DNA of 64,000 nt from Desulfonatronum thiosulfatophilum (GCF_900104215.1 NZ_FMXO01000005.1:124001-188000), one strand, 5' to 3'; counted from the first letter of the stretch, positions 11,570 to 21,002 are shown. Notes: generated by a model not told the origin, from the sequence alone. Numbers and translations are program-made.

Positions 11570-11650
11570 TCGGGATAGTGATGGGAAACGGAAGTAGTCA
11601 TCGAATAAACCGGATCAATGAATGGATCGATAATTTCGGATAGAAGATTC

Positions 11651-11682
11651 GATTACGATTGCGATTTCGATTGCGATATCGA
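11651..11682 (+). repeat. Reverse-oriented hexamer array (GATTGC type)
   Basis: Five units (GATTAC, GATTGC, GATTTC, GATTGC, GATATC) are the complement of the TCGCAA-type array at 11522-11569. The two could form an extended imperfect hairpin with a loop of about 80 bases. Confidence 0.75.
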
Positions 11683-11730
11683 CAGAGGACAACATCTCAT
11701 TTTTGACAGCGTTCTTGGGTTATTGTGAGA

Positions 11731-11779
11731 TAGCCCATAGCCCATAGCCCATAGCCCATAGCCCATAGCCCATAGCCCC
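11731..11779 (+). repeat. Heptamer tandem array (TAGCCCA)
   Basis: Six exact TAGCCCA units and a seventh ending TAGCCCC, directly before the 3' end of nth. Such a short perfect array should vary in copy number between strains. Confidence 0.95.
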
Positions 11780-11780
11780 A

Positions 11781-12425
11781 TCACCCAACCACACCATTTC
11801 GCGGACAAAGATCCTCCAGCACGCACTCGGAACATAGCGGCTTGCGTGCCCGGCAGATCTCCCGGCCGTAGAGGACCAGAAGATGGTTGATCTCGCCCCA
11901 TTGTTCTCGTGGAAAAAGCTGCATCATGTCCCGTTCGATGATCGTTGGATTGGTGGAGATGGTCAGTCCCAGGCGAAAGGACAGGCGGCGGACGTGGGTG
12001 TCCACGGCAATGCCTTCGTGTTTATGGAACGCATTGGACAGGACGATGTTCGCGGTCTTGCGGGCCACACCGGGCAGGGTGAGCAGTTCCGCCATGGTTT
12101 CCGGGACCCGGCCGTCATATTCATGGACGATAATTCTTGCCGTCGCAACCAGGTTCTTGGCTTTCTGGCGGAAAAAACCGGTGGAACGCACCATTTGTTC
12201 GACTTCAGCGACCGGCGCCGTGCTCAGCTCAGCCGGTCCGGGCCAGCGCCGAAAGAAGACCGGTGTAACCATGTTCACTCGGGCATCCGTGCACTGGGCC
12301 GCCAGAACCGTGGCCACGAGCAGTTCCCAGGGATTATGCCATTCGAGCATGCTTGCCGGCAGGCGATAGCGGGCATGGAGGCGTTGGTAGATCTTGGTGC
12401 AGCGTTGTTGAAGAGTGGGTTGCAT
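11781..12425 (-). CDS. nth: Endonuclease III
   Basis: A 214-residue DNA glycosylase/AP lyase of base-excision repair, removing oxidised pyrimidines. The helix-hairpin-helix LPGVARKTANIVL near residue 115 contains the catalytic Lys, VDTHVRR near 140 holds the catalytic Asp, and the C-terminal C-x6-C-x2-C-x5-C (CRARKPLCSECVLEDLC) binds the [4Fe-4S] cluster. The length is standard. It begins one base after the stop of the DMT transporter gene, so it is the second gene of that pair. Its 3' end abuts the heptamer repeat. Confidence 0.96.
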   Translation of the reverse strand: MQPTLQQRCTKIYQRLHARYRLPASMLEWHNPWELLVATVLAAQCTDARVNMVTPVFFRRWPGPAELSTAPVAEVEQMVRSTGFFRQKAKNLVATARIIVHEYDGRVPETMAELLTLPGVARKTANIVLSNAFHKHEGIAVDTHVRRLSFRLGLTISTNPTIIERDMMQLFPREQWGEINHLLVLYGREICRARKPLCSECVLEDLCPRNGVVG

Positions 12426-12426
12426 A

Positions 12427-13305
12427 TCAGGCTCCGGATCGTTTCTGGATCACGTTTCCCAGAATGATCAGGACAAGGCCGGCAATGGTCGACGTCAAGA
12501 TTTCCTCTCCGACAAAGACGCGGATGAAAATCAGCGAGAGAAACGGGGAAAAGTAGATCAGGTTGCCCACCTGGGCCGTGGTTCGGGAGAGTTTGAGGGC
12601 CTTGAGCCAGAAGATGAAGGTGATCCCCATTTCGAACACGCCCACATAGGCCGCTCCCAGCAGACCGGGCAGGCTGACGGCCAGAGGATCGGAAACAAGG
12701 AAGGTCACCGGAATGATGTAGAGACATCCAAAGGCGAAGTTCAAGAACAACCGCAGAACCGGGTCCATCTCGTCCCGGGTGTTGAAGATCCAGTACAGGG
12801 CCCAGATCACGGTGCTGCCCAAAGCCAGGCCCGCGCCAAAAGGATCGGCGAAGGACAGGCCCAGGATGTCGCCGCGGGTGCAGATGGTCAGCACGCCCAG
12901 GTAGCTGACGCCCATGGCCAGGAAATCCCGGCCGGTAATGCGCTGGCCGAGCAAAGGGATGGAGAGCAGAGCCAGGGTGATGGCCCAGGTGTAGTTCAGA
13001 GGTTGGGCTTCCTGGGCCGGAAGAAGATCGTAGGCTTTGAACAGGATCAGATAGTACAAAAAGGGATTGAGCAGGCCCAACAGGGCCGAGCGCCACAGAT
13101 CCCTGCCGGAAAGGGTGCGCAGGAAACCCAGCTTGCCTTGGGCGGCCAGAACGGCGAACAGGGTCAGGGTGGAAACAAGGGTGGAAACGCAGAGCAGTTG
13201 GACGTGATCCACGTGGCGCAGGGAAATCTTGAAGGCCGAGGCCACGGTGGACCAGAGCAGGACCGTGGCCAAGCCGTATGCGTATGCCGTGCGTTGGGTA
13301 TCCAT
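12427..13305 (-). CDS. DMT family (EamA) transporter
   Basis: A 292-residue integral membrane protein with about ten hydrophobic helices in two EamA halves (first half with LATVLLWSTVASAF, second starting near LGSTVIWALYWIFN). EamA proteins export amino acids or other small metabolites; the substrate is unknown. It precedes nth with a single-base gap. The second EamA exporter of the window lies at 35823-36728. Confidence 0.88.
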   Translation of the reverse strand: MDTQRTAYAYGLATVLLWSTVASAFKISLRHVDHVQLLCVSTLVSTLTLFAVLAAQGKLGFLRTLSGRDLWRSALLGLLNPFLYYLILFKAYDLLPAQEAQPLNYTWAITLALLSIPLLGQRITGRDFLAMGVSYLGVLTICTRGDILGLSFADPFGAGLALGSTVIWALYWIFNTRDEMDPVLRLFLNFAFGCLYIIPVTFLVSDPLAVSLPGLLGAAYVGVFEMGITFIFWLKALKLSRTTAQVGNLIYFSPFLSLIFIRVFVGEEILTSTIAGLVLIILGNVIQKRSGA

Positions 13306-13559
13306 GGATCAAAGTGCGACAAGTATTGGTGGGGTTCACGTGAAAAGTGATTGTTTATCGATAATCTTTCGGATGCACAATGGGATATCCGGTTGATGCA
13401 CCATAACGGAATGTTTGTAGAGTTAAAACAAGCTTGCACAGAAAGCCCTCATCGAATACGAATACGAAATGCTGTCCATTACAATACAAACGAGCCTGGT
13501 CCTTCGTGTCGCTCTTACCGCGGAAATCCCTTTCCGTCAGTAAAGTCAGTGAACAATCC

Positions 13560-15689
13560 ATGCCGGAAATCAGCCGTCAACTCAACCTGCATATCTCTTC
13601 CCGGACGGCAATCCTGTACGCCCTGTTCGCGGGCATGTGGATTTTTTTCTCGGACGCCCTGCTGGCCATGATCGTAGTTGATCCGGAAAAAGTGCGTTTT
13701 TTTCAGACGTACAAAGGGTGGATGTTTGTTGTTGTCACGGCCTTCCTGCTGTATTTCATTCTCCGAAAACAGGTCCTGCTTCTGGAGCAGAAATCCCGCC
13801 AATTGATTCAGCAAGAGAGACGATTCCGCGATTTGGTGGATAATGCTCCGCTTCCTATCTTCATCCAGACGGAAGGTATGTTTGTCTATTTGAACAAGGA
13901 GGCTCAGGAACTCTATGGAGCCGAGTCTCCGGAAGATCTGCTCGGATCTTCAGTTCTTGATGTCGTTCATCCCGCTCACCATCAAGATGTCCGGGAAAAA
14001 ATCCGCCTGCTCAACGAAAGAAACACCGTGCCCAGTCAAGAACAGGTCCATCTCAGCCGTGATGGACGAGAGCTGGCTGTCGAGGTGAATGCCGTTCCCC
14101 TGCGTTTTCAGGAGCAGGACGGAGCAGTTGTCTTTGCCCAGAACGTCACTGACAGAAGAAGGAATGAACAGGAGTTGCGCAGAAATCTGGCTCTGGTCAC
14201 CGCCATCCTTGAAAACAGCCCGAACCTGATATCGTTAGTGGACAGGCAGGGTCATTTTGTTCTGGTTTCGCGCGAACTTGCCAAAATCATCGGCAAAGAA
14301 CCGGCAATGATCGTCGGACAGAAATTTGATCGGTTCTATGCGCAAGACGTCGTGGAAACCTTCAAGCAGCGTATTACCAAGGTGATTGAAACCAACAGTT
14401 CATTCATGGTGGTGGATAAGGTCGATTCCGAAACGGAAGAGAAATTCTATGAGACCTGTCTGTTTCCTGTTGAAGTGGACCAGGATCGCGTCGAATTGGT
14501 CGGTGTCATTTCCATGGACGTGACGGAGCGGGTGCTCGCGCAGGAGAAAATCCAGTTCCGGCATGATCTGATGCATTATGTCATCCATCACGATCCAAGC
14601 GCCATTGCCGTGCATGACCGTGAATTGAAGTATATTTACGTCAGCCAGCGTTATCTTGATGATTACGGCATCAAGGAGGATGTGGTCGGTCGGCACCATT
14701 ACGAAATATTTCCTGAAATACCGGAAAAATGGAAAGATGTTCATCGCAGAGCTCTGCACGGAGAAGTTTTGCAAAATGACGATGATTCATTTTTCCGCCC
14801 TGATGGCAATCTGGAACACACTCGGTGGCAGTGCCGCCCATGGTTTGCGTCGGACGGCTCCATTGGCGGGATTGTTCTCTATAGCGAAGTCATCACCGAG
14901 TTGAAACGGGTGGAAACAGAGCTGAGAGAGCTGAATCTGCAACTGGAGCAAAGAGTTCAGGAGCGCACCATTCAGCTGGAAGAGATCAACAGGGAACTGG
15001 AGGCTTTCAGTTATTCCGTATCCCACGACCTGCGCGCGCCGTTGCGCAGCATCGTCGGATTCAGCCAGGCCCTGTTGGAGGATTACTACGACCGGTTCGA
15101 CGCGACGGGCAGGGACTATTTGCAGCGCGTGATCAAGGCCGGCCAGCGCATGGGGCTACTGATCGACGACCTTTTGAAGCTGTCCCGTGTCTCCAGAGCC
15201 GAGTTGGCCATGACAAACGTGGATCTCAGCCTGATGGCTCGAGAAATTCTTCGTGGTCATGCCGTGATGGATCCGGGACGCAATGTGGAAACCGTTGTTC
15301 AGGATGAACTGCTCGCCCATGCCGATCCAGCCCTGATCCGCATCGTCATGGAAAACCTTCTGGACAATGCCTGGAAATTCACCCGCTATCGTTCCCCGGC
15401 AAGAATCGAATTCGGCCGGCAGCTTTTGAACGACGAGCCCGTTTTTTTTCTCAGGGACAATGGAGCCGGGTTCAATATGGCGTATGCCGATAAACTGTTC
15501 ATCGCCTTTCAGCGGCTTCATTCTCTTGAACGTTTTCCGGGGACAGGAATAGGTCTGGCCACCACTGCCCGGATCATTCGGCGGCATAACGGCAAGATAT
15601 GGGCCGAAGCCGAGCCGGACCAGGGGGCAACATTCCGGTTCACGCTTCCTATCCCAAGCCAGGACGGCAACAACCGGGAACGGGAATGA
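13560..15689 (+). CDS. Membrane PAS-domain sensor histidine kinase
   Basis: About 709 residues from the ATG at 13560. The open frame begins 42 codons earlier with unlikely coding sequence, and no strong ribosome site marks either start. Two N-terminal membrane helices (ILYALFAGMWIFFSDALLAM and WMFVVVTAFLLYFIL) are followed by three PAS domains (about 90-205, 215-335, 345-460), a short coiled coil, HisKA with His near residue 489 (SVSHDLRAPLRS), and an ATPase domain with NLLDNAWKFT, DNGAGFN and GTGIGLATT. The absence of a cytoplasmic receiver and the bacteriophytochrome-like HisKA fit signalling to the small receiver encoded next. The ligand is unknown. Confidence 0.9.
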   Translation: MPEISRQLNLHISSRTAILYALFAGMWIFFSDALLAMIVVDPEKVRFFQTYKGWMFVVVTAFLLYFILRKQVLLLEQKSRQLIQQERRFRDLVDNAPLPIFIQTEGMFVYLNKEAQELYGAESPEDLLGSSVLDVVHPAHHQDVREKIRLLNERNTVPSQEQVHLSRDGRELAVEVNAVPLRFQEQDGAVVFAQNVTDRRRNEQELRRNLALVTAILENSPNLISLVDRQGHFVLVSRELAKIIGKEPAMIVGQKFDRFYAQDVVETFKQRITKVIETNSSFMVVDKVDSETEEKFYETCLFPVEVDQDRVELVGVISMDVTERVLAQEKIQFRHDLMHYVIHHDPSAIAVHDRELKYIYVSQRYLDDYGIKEDVVGRHHYEIFPEIPEKWKDVHRRALHGEVLQNDDDSFFRPDGNLEHTRWQCRPWFASDGSIGGIVLYSEVITELKRVETELRELNLQLEQRVQERTIQLEEINRELEAFSYSVSHDLRAPLRSIVGFSQALLEDYYDRFDATGRDYLQRVIKAGQRMGLLIDDLLKLSRVSRAELAMTNVDLSLMAREILRGHAVMDPGRNVETVVQDELLAHADPALIRIVMENLLDNAWKFTRYRSPARIEFGRQLLNDEPVFFLRDNGAGFNMAYADKLFIAFQRLHSLERFPGTGIGLATTARIIRRHNGKIWAEAEPDQGATFRFTLPIPSQDGNNRERE

Positions 15690-15767
15690 TCAACGTCAGA
15701 AGGATGGCGACCAGCCGTTTGCGGGAAAATTCGCAAGTCCGGCAACATGTCTTGATAAGGAGATGCT

Positions 15768-16223
15768 GTGTCCAGTAAAATCATTCTCTTGGTGGAGGAC
15801 AATCCTGACGATGTTCTGCTTACCCGGCGGGCGTTGCAGAAGAACAACATCTTGAATGAACTCGTGGTCGCGGAGGACGGCGTGGAAGCCCTGGATTATC
15901 TTTTCGGCCGGGGTGCGCATGCCGGAAGGAACCTTGGCAATCAACCGCAGGTAATCCTTCTGGACATCAAGCTGCCACGCATGGACGGCATCGAAGTGCT
16001 CCGCCATATTCGGGCCAACGAATCCACGAGATTGCTGCCGGTTGTCATGCTGACCTCCTCCACTGAGGAGCGGGATCGCCTGGAAACATACAGCCTGGGC
16101 GCGAACAGCTATATTCGCAAGCCGGTGGATTTTCAGCAGTTCATGGAGGCCGTTCGACAAATTGGTCTTTACTGGCTTGTCCTGAATGAATCTCCGCCAG
16201 TCCAAAGGGAGGGCTGTGCATAA
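15768..16223 (+). CDS. Single-domain response regulator (Rcp1-like)
   Basis: A 151-residue stand-alone receiver. It has an acidic pocket (VEDNPDD), phospho-acceptor near Asp66 (ILLDIKLPRMDG), Thr/Ser switch (MLTSS) and Lys (RKPVDF). It begins at GTG behind AAGGAG. Receivers of this type, with an insert before the phospho-site strand, are usually paired with phytochrome-type or PAS kinases. It lies between the PAS kinase and the hybrid kinase and overlaps the latter by one base (TAATG), so the three likely form a phosphorelay. Confidence 0.92.
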   Translation: MSSKIILLVEDNPDDVLLTRRALQKNNILNELVVAEDGVEALDYLFGRGAHAGRNLGNQPQVILLDIKLPRMDGIEVLRHIRANESTRLLPVVMLTSSTEERDRLETYSLGANSYIRKPVDFQQFMEAVRQIGLYWLVLNESPPVQREGCA

Positions 16224-17803
16224 TGTCCACTTTGCGTGTATTGATCGTTGAAGACTCCGAGGACGATGTCATGCTGGTCGTCAGGGCTCTCAAAAATGCC
16301 GGATTCAGTCTGGAATACGCCAGAGTCGAAACCACTCAGGCCATGGAACAGGCCCTGACAGCGGAACCCTGGGACCTGATCATTTCCGACCATGTCATGC
16401 CCGAATTCAATTCGTTTCAGGCTCTTGAGGTTTTGAAGCGCAGCGGCCTGGACATCCCATTTATTCTCGTATCCGGTAGCATCGGCGAGGAAACGGCGGT
16501 TGAGGCCATGAAGGCCGGGGTTCATGATTTCATCATGAAGGACAAGCTGGCCAGACTGGTGCCGGCGGTCAGGCGAGAACTCAAGGAAGTCGCGAATCGC
16601 CGGGAGAAGAAAGCCGCGTATGAGGCCCTTGTCGCTGCCAAGCAGGTGGCGGAGGCCGCCAATGAGGCAAAGGATACGTTTCTGGCGAACATGAGCCATG
16701 AGATCCGCACTCCGCTCAGCGGCATCATGGGCCTGATGCAGCTCATGCAGTCCACACCGCTTGCTCCGGACCAGAAACGGTTTGTGGACATGGCGCTCAC
16801 ATCCGCGGACAGATTGACCACCTTGTTGTCCGATATCCTGGATATCAGCAGCCTTGAATCCGGACTGCTGGAGATCCGCCAAGACAAGGTGAACCTGCGG
16901 GATCTGGGGGATTCGGTCATGGATCTCTTTTCAGCCACAGCGGAGAAAAAGAATATCGCTCTGGATAGTACATACGATCCGTCCATTCCTGGCATACTGT
17001 TCGGCGATGAAGTTCGAGTCCGCCAGATTCTTTTCAACCTGGTCGGAAATGCGCTCAAATTCACCGAAAAAGGGCGGGTTGTCGTGGAGATGTCGCCCGT
17101 GGGATTAAACAGGGAGAATCATTTGCGCCTGTTGATTTCGGTATCGGATACCGGAATCGGAATGCCCGAAGATCAGCTCGATGAAATGTTCAAGCCGTTT
17201 GTCCAAAGCGACAGCACCACCACCCGCAAATACCAAGGCGCGGGTCTGGGGCTGACCATCGTCAAGCGGTTGGTGGAATTGATGAACGGGACGATTGCTG
17301 TCGAAAGCGCTCCAGGCGAGGGAACAACTTTTCATGTCCTTCTGCCGTTTGTAATCCCTGGCGTTGTCAACGGGAAATCAGTCCGTGTATCGAAATCGCG
17401 CCGAAACATTGGGGACGTGAACATCCTTTACGCCGAGGATGATCCCATCAATCAGGTTCCGATTCAGTTGCTGCTGGAAAAAGCCGGCTACCGCGTCGCA
17501 TTGGCCGAAGACGGCCGCAGGGTTCTGGATATGTTGGTTCATGAAGACTATGACTGCATTCTCATGGACGTTCAGATGCCGATCATGGATGGAATTGAAG
17601 CCACGAAAGCCATCCGCTCCTCCAGGGCTTTGGGCAAAAAGAAAAACATTCCCATTATCGCTCTTTCGGCCAAAGCCATGCCTGGTGACAGGGAACGGTT
17701 TCTCCAGGCCGGAATGAACGACTACCTGGCCAAGCCGGTGCGGTTTCAGGATTTGGATCGAATCGTACGCCAGTATTGCGGAGTGGGTGGCGACCCGGCT
17801 TGA
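16223..17803 (+). CDS. Hybrid sensor kinase, REC-HisKA-HATPase-REC
   Basis: A 526-residue soluble kinase. The N-terminal receiver has Asp56 (LIISDHVMPEF). HisKA carries His near residue 159 (NMSHEIRTPLSG). The ATPase domain shows NLVGNALKFT, DTGIGMP and GAGLGLTIV. The C-terminal receiver has Asp near 449 (ILMDVQMPIMDG). It has no membrane segment, so it receives its input through its own N-terminal receiver or the upstream regulator. No output domain is encoded, so the final effector lies outside this cluster. A strong hairpin follows about 100 bases downstream. Confidence 0.93.
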   Translation: MSTLRVLIVEDSEDDVMLVVRALKNAGFSLEYARVETTQAMEQALTAEPWDLIISDHVMPEFNSFQALEVLKRSGLDIPFILVSGSIGEETAVEAMKAGVHDFIMKDKLARLVPAVRRELKEVANRREKKAAYEALVAAKQVAEAANEAKDTFLANMSHEIRTPLSGIMGLMQLMQSTPLAPDQKRFVDMALTSADRLTTLLSDILDISSLESGLLEIRQDKVNLRDLGDSVMDLFSATAEKKNIALDSTYDPSIPGILFGDEVRVRQILFNLVGNALKFTEKGRVVVEMSPVGLNRENHLRLLISVSDTGIGMPEDQLDEMFKPFVQSDSTTTRKYQGAGLGLTIVKRLVELMNGTIAVESAPGEGTTFHVLLPFVIPGVVNGKSVRVSKSRRNIGDVNILYAEDDPINQVPIQLLLEKAGYRVALAEDGRRVLDMLVHEDYDCILMDVQMPIMDGIEATKAIRSSRALGKKKNIPIIALSAKAMPGDRERFLQAGMNDYLAKPVRFQDLDRIVRQYCGVGGDPA

Positions 17804-17900
17804 TATGCTCTGAACTTTCAATAAAGCCCAAAACCTGCCTGTGCGGTGTACAACTTGCCCCTTGATGTTGGAGGGAGCGCCTTGAATGCTATAGCTCCAT

Positions 17901-17937
17901 ACGACAAAGGCCGCCTTTTTTAGGCGGCCTTTGTCGT
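17901..17937. terminator. Perfect 15-bp stem-loop between convergent genes
   Basis: ACGACAAAGGCCGCC and its exact complement flank a seven-base T-rich loop. The gene for the hybrid kinase ends upstream and proX ends at 17968 on the other strand, so this is probably a bidirectional terminator. There is no long T-run outside the stem. Confidence 0.75.
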
Positions 17938-17967
17938 GCTCAAGAGGAGCAAGCAAGTCCGTGGAAC

Positions 17968-18825
17968 TTACTGCTTCCAGCTCTCGAACTGTTCCTTGTT
18001 CTCCCGCAGAAAACGCTTGGCATTTTCCATGCGGTCGGAGCCGGGTTCCTGGTTCCAGGCCATAACCATCTGCAACTGGTTGGGATCTTCCCAGGCAAAG
18101 TTGTTCAGGAAATTGTAGACTTCCGGCTTGTCTTCCTTGAGGCCCTTGCGGACGATGGTATGGATGCGCTCCTCGCCGCCCAGGATTCCCTTGGGATCGT
18201 CCAGATATTTCAGGTCCCAGACGCCGAACTTCCAGTGCGGGGACCAGGCAGTGGCCACGACCCATTCATTGCGGTCCACGGCATTGCTCAAGGCGGCCGT
18301 CATGGTGGCATCGCTGCCCTCCACCAGTGTGAATCTGGTCAAGCCGTATTCCTCGACCGCTTCCTCGGACAGACGCATCAGGCCCGCACCGGGATCAATA
18401 CCGATAATCCGGCGATTGAACCGATCCGCATGGTCGTTCATTTCTTCAATGGAATCAATGGTCACGTAGGACGGAACGACCCAGCCCAATTTGGCGCCGC
18501 CGACAATGGGGCCCAGGTCTTCGACATTGTTCTTGACCCGTTCGTAATAGTCGGCATGGGTGACGGGCAGCCATGCGGTAACCATCCCGTCCACGTTGCC
18601 GGTACCCACAGCCTGCCACATGGCCGCCGCGGCAACGGGCAGAATTTCCACTTCATATCCCATTTCTTCCAGGGCTGCCTGGACCACATGGGTGCTGGCC
18701 GCGGCGCAGTCCCATTCCACATAGGCGATGCGCACGGACTTGTCCTGGGCCGAAACACTTCCTGCAGTCAGTACGAGACAGGCCACGATGGCCAAGATGA
18801 GTTGCAACAGTTTTCCATGATTCAT
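17968..18825 (-). CDS. proX: Glycine betaine/proline ABC transporter, substrate-binding protein
   Basis: A 285-residue periplasmic protein with a signal peptide (MNHGKLLQLILAIVACLVL, cleavage after VSA), then an OpuAC-type domain: VRIAYVEWDCAAAS, a WLPVTHADYY segment and ATAWSPHWKF, whose aromatic residues are of the kind that cage the quaternary amine. It captures compatible solutes for the membrane permease. It is the third gene of the proV-proW-proX operon, 74 bases after proW. A terminator hairpin follows. Confidence 0.9.
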   Translation of the reverse strand: MNHGKLLQLILAIVACLVLTAGSVSAQDKSVRIAYVEWDCAAASTHVVQAALEEMGYEVEILPVAAAAMWQAVGTGNVDGMVTAWLPVTHADYYERVKNNVEDLGPIVGGAKLGWVVPSYVTIDSIEEMNDHADRFNRRIIGIDPGAGLMRLSEEAVEEYGLTRFTLVEGSDATMTAALSNAVDRNEWVVATAWSPHWKFGVWDLKYLDDPKGILGGEERIHTIVRKGLKEDKPEVYNFLNNFAWEDPNQLQMVMAWNQEPGSDRMENAKRFLRENKEQFESWKQ

Positions 18826-18899
18826 ACTTCTACCTCCTTGAAGGTGCGATTAGGTTATCAGGATGCTGACATCCTTAGGTTAATAGGGCTGTAACCGGA

Positions 18900-19730
18900 T
18901 CAGCGTTTGCTTTGGGTCCCGAAATGCTGCAGGACCCGGTCCAATATGATGGCCACGATGACAATGCCCAGACCGGCCTCGAATCCATTGCCCATCTGCA
19001 GGCGTTGGATTGCCCGCCAGACTTCGCCGCCCAGACCCCGGGCGCCGATCATGGCCGCAATGACCACCATGGACAAACCGAGCATGACGGTCTGGTTCAC
19101 ACCGGCCATGATGGTCGGCGTGGCCAGAGGCAGTTGCAGTTTGAACAGTTTCTGCCATTTCGTGGAGCCGAAGGCGTCGGCGCATTCCACCAGCTCGCGG
19201 GGAACCTGCTTGATGCCCAGGCAGGTCAGGCGAATGGCCGGGGGCATGGAGAAGATCACCGTGGCGAAGATCGCCGCCACCTTGCCCAGGCCGAAAAACG
19301 GGATTGCGGGAATCAGGTAGACAAAGGCGGGCATGGTCTGCATCACGTCCAGCACCGGCTGGACGAGCCGGTTGATGCCGTTGTGCAGGGCTGCCAGAAT
19401 GCCTATGGGAATAGCGATGCTCAGCGCGGTGAGGGTGGCGATCAGTACAAGGGTGATGGTGCTGATCGTGGGGACCCAGAGCCCCATATTCCAGATGAGC
19501 GCCAGGCCCAGCAAGGTGAAGAGGGCAATGCCCCGTTTCCTGGTCAGCCAAAAGGTCAATCCCGTGGCGGCCAGGATGAACAGCCAGGGAGGAAGGAACA
19601 GGAAGCCGTTTTCGATGACCCGAATCACGTTTTCCATGATCCTGGTAAAGGCAATGGTCAGAAAGGCGAAGTTGGTGACCAGGAAGTCGATGAATGCTTC
19701 AATGGTTGCGCCAATGGGTATTTTAGGCAT
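18900..19730 (-). CDS. proW: Glycine betaine/proline ABC transporter, permease
   Basis: A 276-residue membrane protein of the ProW/OpuAB type with an N-terminal amphipathic segment and about seven helices. The EAA coupling loop appears as ELVECADAFGSTKWQKLFKLQLP. It is the membrane channel for compatible-solute uptake. It overlaps the end of proV by eight bases, so translation is coupled. The length is normal for the shorter ProW form. Confidence 0.92.
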   Translation of the reverse strand: MPKIPIGATIEAFIDFLVTNFAFLTIAFTRIMENVIRVIENGFLFLPPWLFILAATGLTFWLTRKRGIALFTLLGLALIWNMGLWVPTISTITLVLIATLTALSIAIPIGILAALHNGINRLVQPVLDVMQTMPAFVYLIPAIPFFGLGKVAAIFATVIFSMPPAIRLTCLGIKQVPRELVECADAFGSTKWQKLFKLQLPLATPTIMAGVNQTVMLGLSMVVIAAMIGARGLGGEVWRAIQRLQMGNGFEAGLGIVIVAIILDRVLQHFGTQSKR

Positions 19731-20940
19731 TGTTGTTCCTCCCTCGTTCGGCCAAGGCAGCCAGCAGCGACCCGCGGATGATCACGCCCCGAAGTTTGCG
19801 GTCGGCACTGACCACCGGCAACGGGTAGGGCAGGTCGGCCATTATCGGAATCAGTTCCGCTGCCGGCGTCTCGGGGAGCACGCTGACGAAATCGGTTTGC
19901 ATGATACGATGGAGTTCGGTCTCGCCTCGCGATGAAGCCTCGGAAGCCGTATCCGCGGTGACGTAGCCGATGACGTTCTGTTCCGCGTCATGAACGAAAA
20001 TCTGCGAGAGCCCCTGTTTCTGCATGAACCGCAAAGCGGATTTCGGACCGTGGGCCGACAGGAAGACCACGGCTTTGGGCTTGATCATCACGGATTCCGC
20101 GGTCAGCACTTTGGTGATGTCCACATTCTCCACGAACCGGGCCACGTAATCATTGGCCGGATTGGTCAGGATCTGCTCGGCGGTGCCGATTTGAACAATG
20201 GCGCCGTCCTTCATCAGCACGATCCGATCCCCCAGCTTGAGTGCTTCGTCCAGATCGTGGCTGATGAACACGATGGTTTTATGCATTCTGCTTTGCAGGT
20301 TGATCAATTCGTCCTGCATGTCTCCGCGGATCAGAGGGTCAAGGGCGCTGAACGCCTCATCCATGAGCAGGATGTCCGGGTCCAGGGCCAAAGCACGAGC
20401 CAATCCGACCCGCTGTTGCATGCCGCCGGAGAGGTTTACGGGGTAATAGTCTTCCCAGCCTTTCAGGCCGACCTGTTCAAGGGCGATCATGGCCTTTTCC
20501 CGGCGCTTGGCGGGGTCAAGGCCTTGAATTTCCAGGCCGTATTCCGCGTTTTGGCAGACTGTACGATGCGGGAAGAGGGCGAAGTTCTGGAAAACCATAC
20601 CCAACTTGGTCAACCTGACCTGGCGGAGCCTGTCTACGGGCAGTGCGGTAATATCCTCGTCATCTATAAAGATTTTGCCGGCAGTTGGTTCGATTAGTCG
20701 GTTGATGCAGCGGACAAGGGTTGACTTGCCACTGCCGGACAAGCCCATGACCACGACTATTTCACCCGGGGCCACGGTAAAGCTGGCATCCGCCACTCCA
20801 ACTCCACATCCTGTTTTATCTAATATTTCATCCTTGCCCGCTCCATGCTGGAGCATTTTGAGGGCTTCCTTCGATTGGGAGCCGAAAATTTTCGTCAGAT
20901 GTTCTATTCTGATCTTCGGCTCCTTGGGGTTCTCAGACAT
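19723..20940 (-). CDS. proV: Glycine betaine/proline ABC transporter, ATP-binding protein
   Basis: A 405-residue ATPase with Walker A GLSGSGKST, Q-loop MVFQNFALFPH, signature LSGGMQQR, Walker B ILLMDEAFSALD and H-loop FISHD, then two C-terminal CBS repeats (about residues 280-400) that in OpuA sense ionic strength. Two in-frame ATGs occur. AGAGG lies nine bases before the second (20940) but touches the first (20949), so 20940 is preferred. It is the first gene of the osmoprotectant uptake operon, behind the promoter at 21007-21035. Confidence 0.93.
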   Translation of the reverse strand: MSENPKEPKIRIEHLTKIFGSQSKEALKMLQHGAGKDEILDKTGCGVGVADASFTVAPGEIVVVMGLSGSGKSTLVRCINRLIEPTAGKIFIDDEDITALPVDRLRQVRLTKLGMVFQNFALFPHRTVCQNAEYGLEIQGLDPAKRREKAMIALEQVGLKGWEDYYPVNLSGGMQQRVGLARALALDPDILLMDEAFSALDPLIRGDMQDELINLQSRMHKTIVFISHDLDEALKLGDRIVLMKDGAIVQIGTAEQILTNPANDYVARFVENVDITKVLTAESVMIKPKAVVFLSAHGPKSALRFMQKQGLSQIFVHDAEQNVIGYVTADTASEASSRGETELHRIMQTDFVSVLPETPAAELIPIMADLPYPLPVVSADRKLRGVIIRGSLLAALAERGRNNNA

Positions 20941-20986
20941 CAACTCCATCCTCTATGATTATTATATGATCTTAAAAAAAAGAAAA

Positions 20987-21002
20987 AATGAACACGTTCA
21001 TT
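20987..21002. promoter_or_regulatory. Operator-like palindrome upstream of proV
   Basis: AATGAAC and GTTCATT are exact complements around two bases. The site begins five bases after the predicted -10 box and so covers the likely transcription start, a typical repressor position. Which repressor binds is unknown; no regulator gene is adjacent. Confidence 0.55.

Noticed and set aside
11522-11779. Possible CRISPR array
   Set aside because: Units are 6-7 bases with no spacers and no cas genes; these are simple tandem repeats.
11653-11901. Open frame encoding MGYGLWA repeats
   Set aside because: It is the translation of the TAGCCCA heptamer array and the antisense of nth; no ribosome site.
17378-18265. 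A 295-codon frame opposite the end of the hybrid kinase
   Set aside because: It is antisense to the kinase receiver domain and to proX, and shows no protein features.
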